From the NCBI RefSeq assembly GCF_031846265.1, contig NZ_JAVRIA010000008.1, forward strand, positions 24,963-88,962: a stretch of 64,000 nucleotides of DNA. The letters run 5' to 3'. Each line of letters starts with the position of its first letter. Positions within the stretch are counted from its first letter, which is position 1. The notes under the pieces were generated by a model. It searched no databases and was not told the origin of the DNA. It saw nothing but the letters and a program-made list of their open reading frames with translations. A program made the position numbers and the translations under genes. This DNA is from Microcosmobacter mediterraneus. GTDB taxonomy: Bacteria; Bacteroidota; Bacteroidia; Flavobacteriales; Flavobacteriaceae. Below are positions 15,568 through 25,369 of this stretch, one piece after another.

Positions 15568-17487
15568 CTATTGCTTAATAAATTTCTTTGTTACACGACC
15601 TTGATCGTTGTTAAGTAATAGGAAATATGTTCCTGAGCTTAATTTAGAAACATCAATTTGGTTATTTTTTAATAAACCAGAATCTATAGTTTGTCCGAGT
15701 AAATTAACTACGCTGTAATTTAACTCATCTATGTTAGTTCTCTGAATATTTAAAATTTCACCTTTAGTTGGATTAGGATATAATGAAATTGAATTAGCTT
15801 CAAACGCATTAACTGAAAGCGTACCTAATATTTCAAAATTATCAATAGCAATATCACTAGTGAAACCTGAACCTCTTATAGCTCTAAAACGAACTTTAAT
15901 AGTTTGCCCTGCATAACCAGATAGATCTATAATTCTATTTAAATAAGGACTATTTTGCTGACTTTGTTGTTGACCTATTAGTGGAGTCGTTACATCATTT
16001 GTGTAGCCACTTCCAGCATCAATATCTACATGTAATTCTCCCATATCTTCACCGAACATATGATATGAAAACTCTAAAGTAGCATCATTTGAGTTAATCT
16101 CAATACAAGGCGATACATAGTTTGCAACACTATTACCAGATGCTCCAGTGGCTTCAGCATATATATATATACCATTTCCATCTTCAGAATTATCACCTGA
16201 TGGCCCTGTGTCTCCTGAAGGAGTAGAACCATTATTAAATGACCAGTTAAATCCTGATGGACCATCTGGATTATTGGACCATCCTAAACTGGAGGAGTTA
16301 GTAATAGAGTTGAAATCTTGATCCATAGGTATATTTTCTGTTGCACCTACTTTAACATATTCAAAATTTACTGTGGAAATTGTTGTGCTACCATTACCAA
16401 CAGTTAACGAAACATCATAGAAGCCTGGTGAAGTATATGTATGAGAGGGGTTTTGTGTATTGTAATCTACAATATTATCGCCATCAACATCCCATTCCCA
16501 TGATGTAACTCCAACACTATTATCTGTAAAATTAACAGTTAAGTTATCATTACAAGTTTGTGTATCTGAAGACGCATAGTCAACGTTAAATGAGGGACAA
16601 ATAAAACCATTTCTAGAAGTTAAAAATGTAGCATTTATTCTGGCATATTGTTGAGGAGATAAATAATCTCTACATGCCCAAGTAGAATAAGACATAATAT
16701 TGCTTGTATCTGGTTCAAAATCATCACCATTAGCATCATTGGCATTTCCTGTGTAATTACAAGCACCATTAACCATACCTGATAATTTTGGATCTGCAGG
16801 AGTATCACAAATAAAATCACCAGCAGTTGAGCAGTTAGATCCATCAACTAATTCATCAGTCAATACTGAATTACTTGGACCATGTGTATGTAATAAACCA
16901 AAAAAGTGACCAATCTCATGCGGTAATGTGCTGCCATTTACAGTACATGCATTTGCCATAACTATAGTATCTGGTCCTCCAGGAAGATAGGCGTAACCAC
17001 AAACAGGATTACCTCCACTTGCGGCAGAATTAGCAAAGTAAATATTTATTAATCCGTTAACACCATGTGTACTAGTCATTGCACTTTCATCACTTGAGTC
17101 AAAATTGTAATAATTACTGTTGTTTATATAATTTATACCATCACACAAATAAAACGACATATTTGCGTTTGCATAAAAATTATTAACATTTTCTATAGCA
17201 TCGTTAAGATCAGATACTGATAATCCACCTGTCCCAGAGTTTGTTCTAATAACGTGTGCTTTTATAGGAATGGAAATTGTCGCATTAGACATTCTAGAGG
17301 CGGGAGATTGTGATAAGAACTGGCGTTCGATACGCTGAATCTCTTCTTTATTTTGTTCGTAGAATAGTCTGTTTTCTTCTGAATATTCAGTGCCACAAAA
17401 ACTTTCTTGTTGAGCAAAAGAGACTGAAGAAATTAATAAAAATACAGTTAGGTTAAGTACAAGGTGTAATCTAGTAAACTTTATCAT
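15568..17487 (-). CDS. Secreted M43-family metalloprotease with PKD and type IX sorting domains
   Basis: This 639-residue protein has a signal peptide (to about residue 25), a pro-region, and a zinc protease domain with HEIGHFFGLLH at 190-200 and the Met-turn NIMSYS near 263-268, typical of pappalysin-like M43 enzymes. A PKD domain follows (about 305-380; EWDVDGDN, HTYTSPGFYDVSLTV), then a galactose-binding/MAM-like beta domain (385-550), and a C-terminal Por sorting domain (SISLYPNPTKGEILNI). It should be exported by Sec, then across the outer membrane by type IX secretion. Many Cys residues in the catalytic domain suggest disulfides. Confidence 0.92.
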   Translation of the reverse strand: MIKFTRLHLVLNLTVFLLISSVSFAQQESFCGTEYSEENRLFYEQNKEEIQRIERQFLSQSPASRMSNATISIPIKAHVIRTNSGTGGLSVSDLNDAIENVNNFYANANMSFYLCDGINYINNSNYYNFDSSDESAMTSTHGVNGLINIYFANSAASGGNPVCGYAYLPGGPDTIVMANACTVNGSTLPHEIGHFFGLLHTHGPSNSVLTDELVDGSNCSTAGDFICDTPADPKLSGMVNGACNYTGNANDANGDDFEPDTSNIMSYSTWACRDYLSPQQYARINATFLTSRNGFICPSFNVDYASSDTQTCNDNLTVNFTDNSVGVTSWEWDVDGDNIVDYNTQNPSHTYTSPGFYDVSLTVGNGSTTISTVNFEYVKVGATENIPMDQDFNSITNSSSLGWSNNPDGPSGFNWSFNNGSTPSGDTGPSGDNSEDGNGIYIYAEATGASGNSVANYVSPCIEINSNDATLEFSYHMFGEDMGELHVDIDAGSGYTNDVTTPLIGQQQSQQNSPYLNRIIDLSGYAGQTIKVRFRAIRGSGFTSDIAIDNFEILGTLSVNAFEANSISLYPNPTKGEILNIQRTNIDELNYSVVNLLGQTIDSGLLKNNQIDVSKLSSGTYFLLLNNDQGRVTKKFIKQ

Positions 17488-17598
17488 TGCAAGAGTTTTT
17501 GTTTTTTTGCTAATGTAATTAAATAATTTTAATTAATCACTTCGTCGTTTAAAAACGTCATTTAAACTGATAAACCAGAAAACTTTTTCTTACAAAAA

Positions 17599-18498
17599 TC
17601 AATTTTTTATTATTCTCTTGATAATAATTGTTTTATTTTCAATAAAGAACTTAGTCATATAAATACCATTATTTAAATGACTAATATCAATCTTGTCTTT
17701 ACTGTCATTAGTTTTATAAACTAGTTTTCCTAAAACATCATAAATTTCAACAGCATTAATACGCAATGAATTTGCTCTAGAAATAGAGATGAAATCTTCT
17801 GAAGGGTTTGGATAAATGGAAATTAAATTCTCATTTTGAAAAGTATTAACATTAAGAACATTTTGTAACTCTATAGTTAATGTGCCAATTTTGTTAGAAT
17901 TGAAAGGATAACCAGCAACATTTGCTATATTACTAATAACACTTTGAGGATTTGTAGCAGTATTACTTGTTGAGTATCCAAATCCATTTTCTGTTCCTGC
18001 GTCATAAGGAAATAAGTCAATGGTCATCATATTTATCCAATTATTTCCGTCTCTTAGATTTACATTACTCACAGCAATCATCCAATCTGGACTTGGTGCT
18101 ATCATAGACGCTAAGGTGAGTAATGGATAATCCTCATCAATCTCTAAGTTGTTTATTGTTGCAGTTGCAATAGCTGCAAAGGGATTTACAGATCTTTGTA
18201 TCCATTGATCCGCATTACCATCATTAATTGCATCTAGAACTTCAGAGTTAAATTCAAAATTATTTCCAATTTCAGCAACATCTTCAATACCTTTGGTTGC
18301 CATTTCTCCCATTTCAAGAAAAGTGATGTTACTATTATGAGTTGCACCAACTAAATCAGACCAATGTGCATTTCCAGGTAAAGTTCCATGATCTGATGAA
18401 TTCCAAGTGCTTTCAAACGTGATATTATAAATAGCTCTAGATTGAGTAAAAATAAAATTTGATGTGATTAATAGAACTAAAAGTAGTTTTGTTTTCAT
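17599..18498 (-). CDS. Spondin-domain protein with type IX sorting domain
   Basis: This 299-residue protein has a signal peptide (KTKLLLVLLITSNFIFTQ), then a spondin_N-like domain: YNITFESTWNSSDHGTLPG, HWSDLVGATHN, GIEDVAEIGN, MIAPSPDWMIAVSNVNLRDG and LFPYDAGTENGFGY. A C-terminal Por sorting domain follows (SIYPNPSEDFISI...NGIYMTKFFIENKTI). Spondin domains bind extracellular partners in animals; bacterial ones are secreted proteins of unknown role. The ATG at 18498 was chosen because 12 further upstream residues only lengthen the n-region. It follows the M43 protease in the same direction but with a separate leader. Confidence 0.85.
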   Translation of the reverse strand: MKTKLLLVLLITSNFIFTQSRAIYNITFESTWNSSDHGTLPGNAHWSDLVGATHNSNITFLEMGEMATKGIEDVAEIGNNFEFNSEVLDAINDGNADQWIQRSVNPFAAIATATINNLEIDEDYPLLTLASMIAPSPDWMIAVSNVNLRDGNNWINMMTIDLFPYDAGTENGFGYSTSNTATNPQSVISNIANVAGYPFNSNKIGTLTIELQNVLNVNTFQNENLISIYPNPSEDFISISRANSLRINAVEIYDVLGKLVYKTNDSKDKIDISHLNNGIYMTKFFIENKTIIIKRIIKN

Positions 18499-18577
18499 GA
18501 TAGTAAGTTTTGGACTATGTCGAGTTAGTATCAAAATGCTTACAAAACTTTTAAGCTTTTTACATCATTAACTTTTT

Positions 18578-18585
18578 TATCTTTG
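18578..18585 (+). promoter_or_regulatory. -7 promoter element of the HMG-CoA lyase gene
   Basis: TATCTTTG fits TAnnTTTG and ends only 6 bases before the ATG at 18592, so the mRNA should begin at or almost at the start codon. Confidence 0.65.
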
Positions 18586-18591
18586 AGCATA

Positions 18592-19455
18592 ATGAGTAAC
18601 CCTGTAAAACTTATTGAGTGCCCTCGAGATGCTATGCAAGGCATTAGGGAATTTATTCCTACTGAGAAGAAAGTACAGTATATTCAGTCGTTACTTCGAG
18701 TAGGCTTTGATACTATTGATTTTGGAAGCTTTGTATCGCCAAAAGCTATACCTCAAATGATAGATACAGCTGAGGTTTTAGCACAGTTAGATTTAAGTAA
18801 AACAAAAAGTAAGCTTTTGACTATTATTGCAAATACTAGAGGAGCAAAAGATGCAGCTCAACATAAGGCCATTGACTATCTAGGATTTCCCTTTTCAATC
18901 TCTGAAAATTTTCAGATGCGTAATACGCATAAAACTATTGCACAATCTATTGTAACCCTTACAGAAATTTTAGAGATTGCAAATAAGGTAAACAAAAAAG
19001 TTGTGGTTTATATTTCTATGGGATTTGGAAACCCTTATGGAGATCCATGGAACGTAGATATTGTTGGTGCATGGACCGAACGTTTAGCTAAAATGGGAGT
19101 GAAGATCTTATCGCTTAGTGATACTATTGGAAGCTCTGACCCAGAAACTATTGACTATTTGTTTTCTAATCTTATACCTAAATATCCGAATATAGAATTT
19201 GGAGCACATTTGCATACCACTCCATCCACTTGGTTTGAGAAAATTGATGCAGCGTATAAGTCTGGATGCAGACGTTTTGATGGAGCCATTCAAGGGTTTG
19301 GTGGTTGTCCTATGGCAAAAGACGAGCTTACAGGTAATATGCCAACCGAGAAAATGTTGTCTTACTTTACACAGCGAAAAGCTCACGATCTTAATGCGAT
19401 GAGTTTTGAAAGCTCATATAATGAAGCTTCAAAGATTTTTAATACTTATCATTAA
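18592..19455 (+). CDS. Hydroxymethylglutaryl-CoA lyase
   Basis: This 287-residue TIM-barrel enzyme splits HMG-CoA into acetyl-CoA and acetoacetate, the last step of leucine breakdown. Family motifs are ECPRDAMQGI near the N-terminus (catalytic Arg and metal Asp), GFGNPYGDPW, LSDTIGSSDP, GAHLHTTPS (metal His pair) and the mobile loop FGGCPMAKDELTGN with the active-site Cys. The start is the ATG at 18592; an upstream TTG lies inside the -7 element. No leucine-pathway genes adjoin it, but the carboxylase beta subunit at 9101 could belong to the same pathway. Confidence 0.92.
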   Translation: MSNPVKLIECPRDAMQGIREFIPTEKKVQYIQSLLRVGFDTIDFGSFVSPKAIPQMIDTAEVLAQLDLSKTKSKLLTIIANTRGAKDAAQHKAIDYLGFPFSISENFQMRNTHKTIAQSIVTLTEILEIANKVNKKVVVYISMGFGNPYGDPWNVDIVGAWTERLAKMGVKILSLSDTIGSSDPETIDYLFSNLIPKYPNIEFGAHLHTTPSTWFEKIDAAYKSGCRRFDGAIQGFGGCPMAKDELTGNMPTEKMLSYFTQRKAHDLNAMSFESSYNEASKIFNTYH

Positions 19456-19501
19456 AAAACATCATATTCTATAGTGATTCTTATTCTAATACTTATCTAG
19501 T

Positions 19502-21733
19502 TTAAAACCTAAACTCCAAACCAGCATAAGCACCAAAAGGATGTCCTGGTCTGAGACCAGCAGGAACTCTAGAAACAGCATATGTTTTATTAAGCGCATT
19601 GATGATATTTCCGGTAATACTTAGAGATTTTGAAAAATGATATTTTGCAGAACAATCAATAATAAAATTAGATGCTACTAGCTCGTTATTTGGTATAGAT
19701 CCTGAACCTGCTTGTGTTCTAAATTCACCATTAAAACGACCACTAAGATTAATTTCATAGTTATTATGTTCTAAAGAGATCATGGTGTTAAATTGATGTC
19801 TTGGTATGTAAGGTAACTGATCACCTGCTGTAACTTCTCCCCAAAGATCATCTTCGCTTCCAAAACTGTTTAAAAATTCTGTATTGGTAAACGTGTAACC
19901 AAAGGTTATTGGAAGACTGAACTTTGTATTGTTTGAAAGGAAATCATAATTTAAAAGTAACTCAATTCCACTTACAGCAACCTCACCAGCATTAAATTGT
20001 TCTAAAGAACCTGTGCCACCTGTGGCTGCTAAATCACTTCCTAACAGATTACTATAATCATTATAAAATCCAATAAGTTCACCTCTAAGACCACTAATAA
20101 CAAATCTAGAACCAAGCTCGTAGTTAATACTTTCTTCTGCCTTTTGGTCTGGTTGGTTACTTGGTGGTGAGAATCCTTTATGAATTCCTCCAAAAATAGA
20201 AATGTCTTTTATAAAAGCATAATTAAAACCAATACCTGGTATAAGAATATCAATTTTATTTTCTCTTTCAGATAGATCAATACCAACTCTAAAAGGATCG
20301 TTGCTTCCAAAATTCTTACGTTTTAAAATGATGTTTTCATAACGTAAACCAGGAGTTAAGGTTAAGTTTTTATATTTCAATTTATACATAGCATAGCTTG
20401 CAAATGCAGTAGCACTGCTAATTCTATTTCCTTGAGCGCCTCGAGGTCCAAAAGAAGTTAAGTTCATTTTACCATCAATACTATTATAACCATCTTCCCA
20501 TTGAAAACGATCCTCCTCATCGTAATGATAACGTGCTCCAATTTCTATATCATGAAATGTATGATCACCATACCAATGATAATCAAACTTTGTTTGTAAG
20601 CCTTTAGAGGTATACTCTCTATTATTAGCTTTAACTAAAAGAGCATCAGCGTCAGAGTTTATTTGTCCTTGGAGAATTTCTAGATGATCAGGAAATGTAT
20701 CAGGGTTTGAAATCACATTAGCAATTTTTTGTTTATTACCATTAAAAATAACATCATCCAATTTATACCAATTACGAGAAAACGTATTGTAATAACCGTT
20801 AGTAGTAATCCTAAAATTCTTTGTAAAATCTAAAGTGTGAGTTAACATTAATTGCAAATGTTCAGCAACCATTTCATCTTCTTGAGATCCGCTATATCTT
20901 GAAAAAGGATTAGATTCAAAATCCTGTTCTGTTAAACCTAAATAGGTTTCGTTAGAAACTTCATCAGAATACTGAAACTTAACTTCTAAAGCTTGTTTTA
21001 GCGAAGCATCCTGGCTGCTAAATACTTTGAATTTTGCAACAACCTCATTAATATCAAAACCAGTGTTATCATCATTAGGTAAGTCTTTAAAGCCATCAGA
21101 ATTATAATTAAGATATTCTACCATATAACCAATTTGGTCCTTGCTATCTCCAACTTTAACATGAAGGTTACTAGTATTAAAACTTCCTAAGCTTCCTCTA
21201 ACTTGACCATTAAACTGGTCAGGTATTTGTGTAGAAATCATGTTTATTGCACCACCAGTTGTAAATGGTCCATATTGTACTTGGCTACTTCCTTTTAGAA
21301 TTTCTACAGCTTGCATACGCGCTACTGAAGGAAAATAGTAAGCAGCAGGAGCACTGTAGGGCGCTGGTGCAATTAAAACACCATCTTCCATGAGTGAAAT
21401 TTTTGAACTACGCTCTGGAGAGGTTCCTCTTAAACTTATATTTGGCCTTAAGCCAAATCCATCCTCTTCATAAAAGTTTACACCAGGGACTGATCGTAAT
21501 ACACGATTAATATCTGTATAATTAAATTTTTTAAGCTCTTTTGGGGAGATGTAGTAAGCTGATCCTGTTCTATGACGTGCTACATATTTATTACCAAATA
21601 TTTTGTTGGCATTAATAATTACTTCATCTAAGCCTTGTATAGAATCGTTTAGCTTTTTGGTTGTATTATCCTGAGCATTTGTAAGATTAAAGGAGCTTAG
21701 GAAAAGTAATACTAGTATAAAGTTTGCTTTCAT
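19502..21733 (-). CDS. TonB-dependent outer-membrane receptor
   Basis: This 743-residue protein has a signal peptide (to NLTNAQ), an N-terminal plug (LDEVIINANK, VLRSVPGVNFYEEDG, SLRGTSPERSSKISLMEDG, GSSQVQYGPFTTGGAINMIS) and a long beta-barrel ending in GAYAGLEFRF. It lacks the CarboxypepD_reg domain of SusC proteins and resembles FecA-type siderophore or iron-citrate receptors. No SusD, FecR or sigma factor gene adjoins it. The substrate is uncertain; iron is likely from family resemblance. A full TTG-N19-TAAATTTG promoter lies upstream. Confidence 0.92.
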   Translation of the reverse strand: MKANFILVLLFLSSFNLTNAQDNTTKKLNDSIQGLDEVIINANKIFGNKYVARHRTGSAYYISPKELKKFNYTDINRVLRSVPGVNFYEEDGFGLRPNISLRGTSPERSSKISLMEDGVLIAPAPYSAPAAYYFPSVARMQAVEILKGSSQVQYGPFTTGGAINMISTQIPDQFNGQVRGSLGSFNTSNLHVKVGDSKDQIGYMVEYLNYNSDGFKDLPNDDNTGFDINEVVAKFKVFSSQDASLKQALEVKFQYSDEVSNETYLGLTEQDFESNPFSRYSGSQEDEMVAEHLQLMLTHTLDFTKNFRITTNGYYNTFSRNWYKLDDVIFNGNKQKIANVISNPDTFPDHLEILQGQINSDADALLVKANNREYTSKGLQTKFDYHWYGDHTFHDIEIGARYHYDEEDRFQWEDGYNSIDGKMNLTSFGPRGAQGNRISSATAFASYAMYKLKYKNLTLTPGLRYENIILKRKNFGSNDPFRVGIDLSERENKIDILIPGIGFNYAFIKDISIFGGIHKGFSPPSNQPDQKAEESINYELGSRFVISGLRGELIGFYNDYSNLLGSDLAATGGTGSLEQFNAGEVAVSGIELLLNYDFLSNNTKFSLPITFGYTFTNTEFLNSFGSEDDLWGEVTAGDQLPYIPRHQFNTMISLEHNNYEINLSGRFNGEFRTQAGSGSIPNNELVASNFIIDCSAKYHFSKSLSITGNIINALNKTYAVSRVPAGLRPGHPFGAYAGLEFRF

Positions 21734-21773
21734 TTATTTAGATTAAATATAAATAATAGAATTTTTGCGATAG

Positions 21774-21803
21774 CAAATTTACAATGAATTATCACTTCTG
21801 CAA
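21774..21803 (-). promoter_or_regulatory. Promoter of the TonB receptor gene
   Basis: On the minus strand TTG (21803-21801), a 19-base spacer and TAAATTTG (21781-21774) match the Bacteroidota consensus, 40 bases upstream of the ATG. No obvious Fur-type palindrome was seen here. Confidence 0.72.
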
Positions 21804-21927
21804 AGTTTATTTAGAATAAATAAAAATAATTTCCCTTAAAGAATTGGAGATTAATCATTTAGTAAGTGATTTGCATTTAAGCTGTTATTTAAAATTTAAA
21901 TCCGTAACTTAGGTTAAAATCCACACC

Positions 21928-22365
21928 ATGAAACATTTACCTAAAATCTTGTTAATAATAATCTTGTTAACATCATGTGGTGCTAAAAACCCAAAAATTG
22001 TAAGTACTTCTACGAATCCAACAACTAAATCTTCAGATCATACACCTTTTTTTGATATTTCTGAATATTCAGATAACGAAGCTTACGGATTATCTGGTGA
22101 TCATCCTGTTATGGTTGGTGATATGAGTGTTGCAAATCAACGCCGTTATTTAGCTTCTTTATCTGGACCAAATGGTGAGGAGATATCCTTTAGAAGGCGA
22201 GGTGCATGTTGTTCTTACAAAAGTAAAAATTCATCTTTTGGCTCATCCCTTGTAGATGTTTATGAAGTACTTTATGATGGATTAAAGAACCCCATTTTAG
22301 TTTACATTAGTTTTTATGATAAAGAAACGCTTTACATTCCAAAAGGTTTTACCAAGCGCATGTAA
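21928..22365 (+). CDS. Putative lipoprotein of unknown function
   Basis: This 145-residue protein starts with a lipoprotein signal: hydrophobic KILLIIILL then lipobox LTSC at residues 14-17. The mature part is polar, with a paired-Cys segment RRGACCSYKSKNSS and a C-terminal half that resembles a small alpha/beta domain (VDVYEVLYDGLKNPILVYISF, LYIPKGFTKR). I do not recognise the family. It lies upstream of guaB on the same strand but guaB has its own -7 element, so the genes are likely separate. Confidence 0.75.
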   Translation: MKHLPKILLIIILLTSCGAKNPKIVSTSTNPTTKSSDHTPFFDISEYSDNEAYGLSGDHPVMVGDMSVANQRRYLASLSGPNGEEISFRRRGACCSYKSKNSSFGSSLVDVYEVLYDGLKNPILVYISFYDKETLYIPKGFTKRM

Positions 22366-22382
22366 TCTCATTTAAAAAAGCG

Positions 22383-22412
22383 TATCTTTGCATGCAATTA
22401 TATTTTAATTGC
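22383..22412 (+). promoter_or_regulatory. -7 element and leader hairpin of guaB
   Basis: TATCTTTG at 22383-22390 fits TAnnTTTG. Just after it, GCAATTA (22394-22400) and TAATTGC (22406-22412) can pair around a 5-base loop, ending one base before the ATG at 22414. Confidence 0.6.
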
Positions 22413-22413
22413 C

Positions 22414-23886
22414 ATGACTGCACACGAAAATAAAATCCTAGGAGAAGGGCTTACCTATGATGACGTACTTCTAGTTCCATCATATTCAGAAGTTTTACCA
22501 CGCGAAGTCAACATTCAATCTAAGTTTACAAAAAATATCGCTATTAATGTACCTATTGTATCAGCTGCAATGGATACTGTTACAGAGAGTAGAATGGCTA
22601 TTGCCATGGCTAGAGAAGGTGGTATTGGTGTGCTACATAAGAATATGACCATAGAGCAGCAGGCTGCTAAGGTACGAAAAGTTAAGCGTGCAGAAAGCGG
22701 TATGATTATAGATCCTGTGACTTTACCAATGGATGCTATTGTTTCTGATGCTAAACAAAATATGAAAGAGCATAGTATTGGTGGTATTCCTATTGTAGAC
22801 GAAAATGGTAAACTTAAAGGTATTGTTACTAATAGAGACTTACGTTTTGAACATAGAAATGATCGTCCGATTGTAGAAGTTATGACAGGCGAAAATTTAG
22901 TTACTGCTCCTGTTGGTACATCTTTAAAAGATGCAGAAGCTATATTACAGGAAAATAAAATTGAGAAATTACTTATCGTTAATGACGATTATAAACTTGA
23001 AGGTCTTATCACCTTTAGAGACATCACAAAAGTTACACAGAAACCTTTAGCTAATAAAGATCATTACGGTCGTTTGCGAGTTGCAGCAGCTGTTGGTGTT
23101 ACTGCTGATGCATTGGATAGAGTAGAAGCTTTAATGAAGGCTAGTGTAGATGCTGTAATTATTGATACGGCTCATGGACACACCAAAGGTGTGGTTACTG
23201 TGCTAAAAGAGGTTAAGGCTAAATTTCCAAAACTAGAAGTTATTGTTGGTAACATTGCCACTGCAGATGCTGCTAAATATTTGGTAGAAGCTGGAGCAGA
23301 TGCTGTTAAAGTTGGTATTGGACCAGGATCTATTTGTACAACTAGAGTTGTTGCAGGAGTTGGGTTTCCTCAATTTTCTGCTGTTTTAGAAGTTGCTGCA
23401 GCTATTAAAGGAAGTGGTGTGCCAGTTATTGCAGATGGCGGAATACGTTATACTGGTGATATTCCTAAAGCTATTGCTGCAGGAGCTGATTGTGTTATGT
23501 TAGGTTCGTTATTAGCAGGTACAAAAGAGTCTCCCGGAGAAACTATTATCTACGAAGGACGAAAGTTTAAATCTTACCGAGGGATGGGTTCTGTTGAAGC
23601 AATGAAGCAAGGTAGTAAAGATCGTTATTTTCAGGATGTTGAAGATGATATCAAAAAACTCGTACCAGAAGGGATCGTTGGTCGTGTGCCATATAAAGGT
23701 GAATTGTTTGAAAGTATTCATCAATTTGTTGGTGGACTAAAAGCAGGAATGGGTTATTGTGGTGCTAAGGATGTAGAAACTTTAAAAGAGACAGGACGTT
23801 TTGTTAAAATAACTGCAAGTGGTATAAATGAAAGTCATCCACATGATGTAACCATTACTAAGGAAGCTCCAAATTATTCGAGATAA
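22414..23886 (+). CDS. guaB: IMP dehydrogenase
   Basis: This 490-residue enzyme converts IMP to XMP with NAD+, the committed step of GMP synthesis. The TIM barrel is interrupted by two CBS domains (about 95-215; PVTLPMDAIVSDAKQNMKEH and VMTGENLVTAPVG). The active-site loop GPGSICTTRVVAGVG contains the catalytic Cys, and IADGGIRYTGDIPKAIAAGA, YRGMGSVEAM and a flap near DVEDDIKKLVPEGI follow. Full length without anomalies. It is convergent with the PhyH gene, only one base separating their stops. Confidence 0.97.
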   Translation: MTAHENKILGEGLTYDDVLLVPSYSEVLPREVNIQSKFTKNIAINVPIVSAAMDTVTESRMAIAMAREGGIGVLHKNMTIEQQAAKVRKVKRAESGMIIDPVTLPMDAIVSDAKQNMKEHSIGGIPIVDENGKLKGIVTNRDLRFEHRNDRPIVEVMTGENLVTAPVGTSLKDAEAILQENKIEKLLIVNDDYKLEGLITFRDITKVTQKPLANKDHYGRLRVAAAVGVTADALDRVEALMKASVDAVIIDTAHGHTKGVVTVLKEVKAKFPKLEVIVGNIATADAAKYLVEAGADAVKVGIGPGSICTTRVVAGVGFPQFSAVLEVAAAIKGSGVPVIADGGIRYTGDIPKAIAAGADCVMLGSLLAGTKESPGETIIYEGRKFKSYRGMGSVEAMKQGSKDRYFQDVEDDIKKLVPEGIVGRVPYKGELFESIHQFVGGLKAGMGYCGAKDVETLKETGRFVKITASGINESHPHDVTITKEAPNYSR

Positions 23887-23887
23887 A

Positions 23888-24829
23888 TTAAGGTTTTAAA
23901 GTAGGACGTTGGGTGATTTCATGAAAGCAAATAGCATCTTTTGCATAATAATGAAATACCATACTTTTTCTTGAGCTCTCAGTATTGGTAACAGGTTCTC
24001 CACCATGAAGCAAGTTAGCGTGCCAGATTAGAACATCACCTTTCTTAGCTAAAAAGATGTTTTTCTCTAAGTTATTTTTTTCGATAAGATTTCCTATATA
24101 ATCTTCATACTCAGAATACGTTTTTTTACCAATGGTATATTTTGACCCATCATTCCCATAAGCTTTGTTAAGCACATAAGGTAACTTATGTGAACCAGGA
24201 TAATAATGTAAAGGACCAGAATCTATGGTAATGTCTTCTAGTGCAATCCAAGCTGCGATTAAATTTCCATAAGGAAAGGTAGTCATATGTATAGAATCCG
24301 AATGTGCACGTTGCTGACTACCTTCAAAAAAGTTAATACTCTGAAATAATTCTACTTCTTTATCTAATAATAAATTTAAAACCTTAAAAAGCTTAGGATT
24401 TGTTCCAACAGCATTAATGAGTTTAGATTTTTTATTGGCAAACATAATACGATTACCATTACTAAAAGCCACTCTTTTCTTGGCTAATAAATCTTCAATC
24501 TCCGAGTTAACAGTGTCAACCTCTTTTTCAGAAAAAAAGTGTTCTAAAATTACATAACCGTTTTTAGACCATGGTAATAATTCAGATTGTAATTTTCCAT
24601 CTAGGGTTTTAAAATCTGCATGTTTAGGCAGTTCAGTCTCCGAATCTTTAATATCATAAGTGTTTGGTTCTGACTCTAGGTCAGCAAAATCCTCACTACT
24701 AATAGGAGCATAATAGGTTTTATCAATGCCATATTTTTTATAATGCTTTAAATTATGCACCAATGCTTTTTTATGAAAAAAGTTGTAAAGCGTATAGGGT
24801 AATTTATAGCGTCTTAAAATGTTGCTCAT
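23888..24829 (-). CDS. Phytanoyl-CoA dioxygenase (PhyH) family protein
   Basis: This 313-residue protein resembles the Fe(II)/2-oxoglutarate dioxygenases of the PhyH family. The iron ligands appear as H-S-D in QRAHSDSIHM and a distal His in WHANLLHGGEPV. The segment SGPLHYYPGSHKLPYV and the following RKSMVFHYY (2-oxoglutarate Arg region) are typical. The substrate is unknown. The N-terminal 90 residues precede the catalytic core. No signal peptide is present. The SRPBCC gene at 24917 is upstream on the same strand, 87 bases away. Confidence 0.85.
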   Translation of the reverse strand: MSNILRRYKLPYTLYNFFHKKALVHNLKHYKKYGIDKTYYAPISSEDFADLESEPNTYDIKDSETELPKHADFKTLDGKLQSELLPWSKNGYVILEHFFSEKEVDTVNSEIEDLLAKKRVAFSNGNRIMFANKKSKLINAVGTNPKLFKVLNLLLDKEVELFQSINFFEGSQQRAHSDSIHMTTFPYGNLIAAWIALEDITIDSGPLHYYPGSHKLPYVLNKAYGNDGSKYTIGKKTYSEYEDYIGNLIEKNNLEKNIFLAKKGDVLIWHANLLHGGEPVTNTESSRKSMVFHYYAKDAICFHEITQRPTLKP

Positions 24830-24916
24830 GCTGTTTTTGTAGCTAAAAATAATTAAGCGTAAATCTAAATAATTATTTTGATTTTAGATATCCTTCTTTA
24901 ACCTTATAACTGTAAA

Positions 24917-25369
24917 CTAATTTGCAACAGACGTTCCGTTTTCTGCAAAATTTTTAAAATCATTCATGTATTTAGTAGACTGTTTTTTAAATGCTCTAGG
25001 CATTAAAAAGGTCATAACACGCATCATAAAGTTAGTTGGTAAAAATTCATTTTCACTTTTCCAAGTAGTATGTCCTTGAGATGTTTCAGTAAAAAAATTC
25101 TTCTGTATATTATGCATACCTTTGGTATTGTAGGTAGCATGAAACTCATCTGGGAAATTACTTTTGGTAATAGTTTCTTCTAAGGTCATATGACGTTTAC
25201 CAAATTTATATTGCATTTTCATTCTTGCGCCAAATTCTCCTGGTGTACCAGAAACGTGTTCTACACCTACTAAACCCTGTTGCCAATGTTTTAAATTTTC
25301 AACACTATCTAATTTATTAATAACCTCGTCTCTTGGTAATGCAATTGTTACTTCTATTGTATATTTCAT
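24917..25369 (-). CDS. SRPBCC family protein
   Basis: This 150-residue protein starts with KYTIEVTIALPRDEVINKL, the first strand and helix of the START/Bet v1-like SRPBCC fold. It continues with alternating strands (MQYKFGKRHMTLEETI) and a C-terminal helix (KQSTKYMNDFKNFAENG). Such proteins bind hydrophobic ligands in the cytoplasm; the ligand cannot be told. It is upstream of the PhyH gene in the same direction and could share its transcript. Confidence 0.8.
   Translation of the reverse strand: MKYTIEVTIALPRDEVINKLDSVENLKHWQQGLVGVEHVSGTPGEFGARMKMQYKFGKRHMTLEETITKSNFPDEFHATYNTKGMHNIQKNFFTETSQGHTTWKSENEFLPTNFMMRVMTFLMPRAFKKQSTKYMNDFKNFAENGTSVAN

Noticed and set aside
16074..16847. Two reading frames on the same strand inside the M43 protease gene (16074-16265 and 16635-16847)
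   Set aside because: They overlap a well-supported gene in another frame and encode low-complexity Leu/Met-rich sequence.
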